NCBI GenBank assembly: GCA_003021325.1
Contig: PXQM01000097.1
Span: forward strand, 1-9,301
From: Halobacteriales archaeon QH_10_70_21
Lineage (GTDB): Archaea; Halobacteriota; Halobacteria; Halobacteriales; Haloarculaceae
Length of the DNA: 9,301 nt
Direction of reading: 5' to 3'
In this document: positions 6,894-9,301 of the stretch, piece by piece
How the letters are laid out: each line of letters starts with the position of its first letter
Position numbering within the stretch: position 1 is the stretch's first letter
Notes under the pieces: generated by a model
Told to the model about the DNA's origin: nothing
Seen by the model: the letters and a program-made list of their open reading frames with translations, nothing else
Databases searched by the model: none
Program-made: the position numbers and the translations under genes

Positions 6894-6907
6894 CCAACAG
6901 GTTTGGT
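6894..6907 (-). promoter_or_regulatory. Candidate bop upstream activator element (ACC-N7-TTnG)
   Basis: Read on the minus strand, ACCAAACCTGTTGG matches the invariant positions of the Halobacterium bop-regulon upstream activator site as I recall it (ACC, seven less conserved bases, TTnG). The site ends 8 bp before the TATA-like element of the bop gene, about where the activator site sits in Halobacterium, but in the opposite orientation. The sequence also has CCAA/TTGG symmetry. No activator gene (bat) is in the window. Confidence 0.4.
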
Positions 6908-6915
6908 AATACGCT

Positions 6916-6925
6916 CATTATGATA
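6916..6925 (+). promoter_or_regulatory. TATA-like element of the bacteriorhodopsin gene
   Basis: CATTATGATA is centred 26 bp upstream of the ATG at 6946, the expected spacing for a leaderless haloarchaeal mRNA. This favours 6946 over the in-frame ATG at 6925, which would overlap the element. The AT-rich ATTATTA at 6931-6937 would instead suit the third in-frame ATG, at 6958. Confidence 0.45.
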
Positions 6926-6945
6926 TGGCAATTATTACGACGCGT

Positions 6946-7627
6946 ATGTCCCGGCCAATGCAGGTGGCAGAACTAGGCGTAGAGGGCGAGGGCATCTGGC
7001 TTGCCCTCGGAACAGTGTTGATGATGCTCGGGATGGTGTACTTCCTCGCCCAGGGTTGGGGCGTGGAGGACCCCCGCAGGAAGGAGTTCTACATCATCAC
7101 CACCCTGATCCCGGGAATAGCGGCAGCGTCGTACCTGTCGATGTTCTTCGGGTTCGGACTGACGGAGGTACCGCTGGAGACTGGCCGGGTCGTCGACGTC
7201 TACTGGGCCCGGTACGCTGACTGGCTGTTCACTACGCCGCTGCTGCTGCTCGACATCGGTCTGCTGGCAGGGGCCAGCAACCGTGACATCGGGGCCCTCG
7301 TCGGTCAGCACCATCGCGATGCTGTTGCTGCTGTACTTCCTGTTCGCGGTGTTCACCGAGGCCGCCTCGGACCTCGACGAGGACGCCAAGGGGACCTTCA
7401 ACGTCCTCAGGAACCTCATCCTGGTCGCATGGACGCTCTACCCCATCCTGTGGCTCATCGGGACCGAGGGCGCCGGCGTCGTCAACCTGTACGTCGAGAC
7501 GCTGCTGTTCATGATTCTCGACGTCACAGCCAAGGTCGGCTTCGGCTTCATCCTGCTGCGCAGCCGCGCCATCACCGATGAGGGGTCGGCCCCCACGCCG
7601 TCGGCCGAGGAAGCCGCAGCCGACTGA
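6946..7627 (+). pseudogene. bop: Bacteriorhodopsin (light-driven proton pump) gene with an internal deletion of about 80 bp
   Basis: Helices A-C are complete and in frame: GIWLALGT opens helix A, and [15 protein letters not shown] carries the equivalents of BR R82 (R89), D85 (D92, proton acceptor) and D96 (D103, proton donor). BR L93 is conserved, as in green-absorbing pumps. After DIGALVG (codon 7303-7305, equivalent to BR G113) the family sequence resumes only at VSTIAM (BR 140-145), one frame over, from gtc at 7304. About 26 codons plus 2 nt are therefore missing: helix D, the D-E loop and the start of helix E, including the retinal-pocket residues M118, G122 and W138. The rest (helices E-G) is intact: [11 protein letters not shown] with the E194 equivalent, YVETLLFM with E204, and [10 protein letters not shown] with the retinal lysine K216. 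Translation from 6946 would leave the BR frame and stop at 7581. The start at 6946 aligns with the MS... N-terminus of related pumps; ATGs at 6925 and 6958 are alternatives. Confidence 0.9.
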
Positions 7628-7652
7628 CGGTCCCACTCGGTAACCAAACGCG

Positions 7653-7658
7653 TTTTTT
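7653..7658 (+). terminator. T6 tract downstream of bop
   Basis: TTTTTT begins 26 bp after the bop stop codon and is the only T run of this length in this neighbourhood. Oligo-T on the coding strand is the usual intrinsic termination signal in archaea, so part of the bop transcripts may end here. It could also serve as a weak AT element for the next gene, 27 bp downstream. Confidence 0.45.
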
Positions 7659-7672
7659 CCCGAACGAACTAC

Positions 7673-7676
7673 GGAG
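7673..7676 (+). promoter_or_regulatory. Shine-Dalgarno GGAG before the 7685 gene
   Basis: GGAG lies 8 bp before the ATG at 7685. It matches the archaeal anti-SD and is one of the few ribosome-binding sites visible in the window. It suggests this small gene is translated from a leadered message, probably by read-through from bop. Confidence 0.5.
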
Positions 7677-7684
7677 AAACACAG

Positions 7685-7915
7685 ATGAGTACCGACGACG
7701 ACGTGACGGTCGAACGGCTGAACACCCGGGCCGTCGCGGGGCTCGTCGCGTCGGTCGTCGTTGGAGTCGTCGGCCTCTTCCTGCTGCCGACGCTCCGTGA
7801 CCTCGGGTTGAGCTTCTGGACCGCGTTCTGGTCGCTGCTCGCCCTGGAGTTTCTCGCGTTCCTCGGCGTGGCCGTCTCGGTGTTACGGCTTCACGAGGAA
7901 CGGTCCTTCGAGTAG
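7685..7915 (+). CDS. Small two-helix membrane protein downstream of bop
   Basis: This 76-aa protein has a short acidic N-terminus (MSTDDDVTVERLNTR), a first helix at 17-36 (VAGLVASVVVGVVGLFLL), the turn PTLRDLGLSF, a second helix at about 46-68 and a charged tail (RLHEERSFE). I recognise no family. It starts 57 bp after the bop stop with its own Shine-Dalgarno, so cotranscription with bop is plausible and a role near the purple pigment or its assembly is a guess only. Its last 25 bp overlap the end of the AAA ATPase gene on the opposite strand. Codon use is typical of the neighbours. Confidence 0.68.
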   Translation: MSTDDDVTVERLNTRAVAGLVASVVVGVVGLFLLPTLRDLGLSFWTAFWSLLALEFLAFLGVAVSVLRLHEERSFE

Positions 7916-9301
7916 CCGAGCCGGTCGTCGAGAGACTCGTAGTAGGCCCGCTCCTCCGCCGACACCGACGGCGCGACCAGTTCGAGGGCGCGCTCGAAGT
8001 GCCGGCGCCGGACCGCCGGGGCGCCCTCTGTTGCCCCCCGCTCGTCGACGTGCTCCTCGAGTGCGAGCAGGCCGGCCTCCCGGACCACGGCCGCGATGTC
8101 GCTGCCGGTGTAGCCCTCGGTGCGCCCGGCGAGCACCCCGTAGTCGACGTCCTCGACCGGCCGGTCCTGGGTGTGGACGCGGAATATCTCGGCGCGGCCG
8201 GCCTCGTCGGGGATGGGGACCTCGACGAGTCGGTCGAAGCGGCCGGGCCGCAACAGCGCGTCGTCGAGTCGGTCGGGCCGGTTCGTCGCGCCGACGACGG
8301 TCACGTCGTCGGTCCCGCCGAGCCCGTCCATCTCGGTGAGCAGCTGCGAGACGACGCGCTCGGGCGCCGAGCCGTTGCCGTCCGTCGAGCGCGCCGACCC
8401 GAGACCGTCGACCTCGTCGAGGAAGATCACCGTCGGGGCGCTGGCCCGCGCCTGCTCGAAGACCGTCCGGACCGCGCGCTCGCTCTCGCCGACGTACTTG
8501 TTCATCAGTTCGGGGCCGTTGACCGAGACGAAGTTGGCGTCGGTCGTCGAGGCCACCGCACGGGCGAGCATCGTCTTGCCGGTCCCGGGCGGGCCGTACA
8601 GCAGCACGCCCCCGACCGGTTCGATGCCGAGCCGGTCGAACAGCTCCGGGTGGCGGATGGGCCACTCGACGGCCCGCCTGAGCTCGCGCTTGGCCGTCTC
8701 CAGGCCACCGATGTCGTCGAAACTGGTCGAGGGAACCCGCCGTCTCGTCCCCAGCTCCCGCGGCCCGGTGGCGGCCAGCGCCGTCTCGAAGTCCGCCCCG
8801 GTCACCCTCGGGCGGTCGGCGCCCGAGCGGTCGGCAGCGGCCTCGACCGCCCGCGAGCGAAGCGCCAGCAGGTCGGCGGCGACGTAGCCGAACGCCCGCC
8901 GCCCGATCTCGTCGACGTCGACCGACGGGTGGACCGGCGTGTCCCGCATCAGGACCGAGAGGATGTCGGCCCGGTCGTCGTCGGTCGGGCGGCCGACCCT
9001 GACCGTCCGGGCGAGGAGTTCGCCGCGCAGCAGCCACGTCGGGAGGTCCTCGGCGTTCCGCGCCTCCCCGACGACCACGACGCCGGGCTCGTTGACGAAG
9101 CCGCGCAGCCACGTCCGGAAGCGGGCGGCGCCCGCGCTGTCGCCCGACTCCTCGAGGAAGGCGTCCAGCCCGTCGACGTGGACGATACCGGGGCCGTAGC
9201 CGGAGACGGCCGCGCCGGCCTCCCGGAGCCGGTCGTCGACCGCGTCGGGGTCGCTCGGCGGCAGCGCCCGGGCGTCCACCGAGTGGACCGTCGCGTTCGC
9301 C
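7891..9301 (-). CDS. CDC48-type AAA ATPase, degenerate D1 and canonical D2 (5' end beyond the window)
   Basis: The reading frame is open to the right edge, so the N-terminus is missing; about 469 residues are visible. I number from the in-frame GTG at 9279, which is not the real start. The first module (to about 150) keeps an AAA-like order, but its Walker B position reads GIVHVDGLDAF, with Gly where catalytic Glu is expected. The lid helices follow (FGYVAADLLALRSRAVEAA). The second module is canonical: DDIGGLETAKREL, Walker A GPPGTGKT (229-236), aromatic pore loop KYVGE (261-265), Walker B VIFLDE (284-289), sensor 1 ATNRPD (331-336), arginine fingers in LLRPGRFDR (R344, R347) and lid YTGSDIAAVVREAG. 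The tail SVSAEERAYYESLDDR resembles CDC48 C-termini. Expected role: ATP-driven unfolding or segregase, often feeding the proteasome. Its end overlaps the convergent 76-aa gene by 25 bp. Confidence 0.93.
   Translation of the reverse strand, partial: ANATVHSVDARALPPSDPDAVDDRLREAGAAVSGYGPGIVHVDGLDAFLEESGDSAGAARFRTWLRGFVNEPGVVVVGEARNAEDLPTWLLRGELLARTVRVGRPTDDDRADILSVLMRDTPVHPSVDVDEIGRRAFGYVAADLLALRSRAVEAAADRSGADRPRVTGADFETALAATGPRELGTRRRVPSTSFDDIGGLETAKRELRRAVEWPIRHPELFDRLGIEPVGGVLLYGPPGTGKTMLARAVASTTDANFVSVNGPELMNKYVGESERAVRTVFEQARASAPTVIFLDEVDGLGSARSTDGNGSAPERVVSQLLTEMDGLGGTDDVTVVGATNRPDRLDDALLRPGRFDRLVEVPIPDEAGRAEIFRVHTQDRPVEDVDYGVLAGRTEGYTGSDIAAVVREAGLLALEEHVDERGATEGAPAVRRRHFERALELVAPSVSAEERAYYESLDDRLGYSKDRSS

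Noticed and set aside
7306..7581. Continuation of the first bop frame as a genuine novel C-terminus
   Set aside because: It is charged, H/R/G-rich out-of-frame sequence, whereas the other frame encodes canonical bacteriorhodopsin helices E-G.
7883..9112. Second long minus-strand frame across the AAA ATPase gene
   Set aside because: Arginine/glycine-rich shadow of the AAA gene; all Walker and sensor motifs are in the 7891-9301 frame.

Overview
The window looks like chromosomal DNA from a halophilic archaeon (class Halobacteria). The signs are GC-rich coding DNA with strong G/C third-position bias, acidic proteins, short AT-rich TATA-like elements 25-35 bp before several start codons with little or no Shine-Dalgarno sequence (leaderless style), a bacteriorhodopsin gene, a haloarchaeal HFX_2341/DUF6293-type regulator, and a CDC48-type AAA ATPase. 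It holds no tRNA, rRNA, CRISPR array, transposase or integrase that I can see.

Layout. 1-348 (-): 5' part of pdxS (vitamin B6 synthesis), running off the left edge, divergent from a DUF1405 membrane protein (461-1204, +). 1205-1447: AT-rich intergenic stretch with an operator-like palindrome, then a small two-helix membrane protein (1448-1714, +). 1817-2752 (-): HFX_2341-type regulator, a CARF-like sensor domain plus winged helix. 2936-4392 (-): pentapeptide-repeat protein with an N-terminal zinc knuckle and a C-terminal two-helix channel-like module, broken by a one-base frameshift near 3808. 4629-5369 (-) and 5437-5631 (-): a four-helix membrane protein with a PH-like segment and an upstream CxxH/CxxC mini zinc finger, probably one transcript, with hairpins behind each gene. 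5759-6343 (+): DJ-1/PfpI-family protein. 6471-6809 (-): coiled-coil plus zinc-ribbon protein, divergent from bop. 6946-7627 (+): bacteriorhodopsin gene with an internal deletion of about 80 bp that removes helix D and the start of helix E and shifts the frame. 7685-7915 (+): small membrane protein just downstream of bop. 7891-9301 (-): CDC48-type double-AAA ATPase, running off the right edge, whose first AAA module looks catalytically dead.

The most notable points are the lesion in the proton-pump gene; the element upstream of it that resembles the Halobacterium bop activator site (ACC-N7-TTnG); the frameshifted zinc-knuckle/pentapeptide/channel-like protein; and the CARF-like regulator with no CRISPR locus in view. 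Two disrupted genes in 9.3 kb raise the question of assembly or sequencing error. Both genes keep conserved motifs on both sides of the lesion, so the damage is recent or artefactual. I found no defence island or clearly novel multi-gene system; most of the window is ordinary haloarchaeal housekeeping and accessory content.
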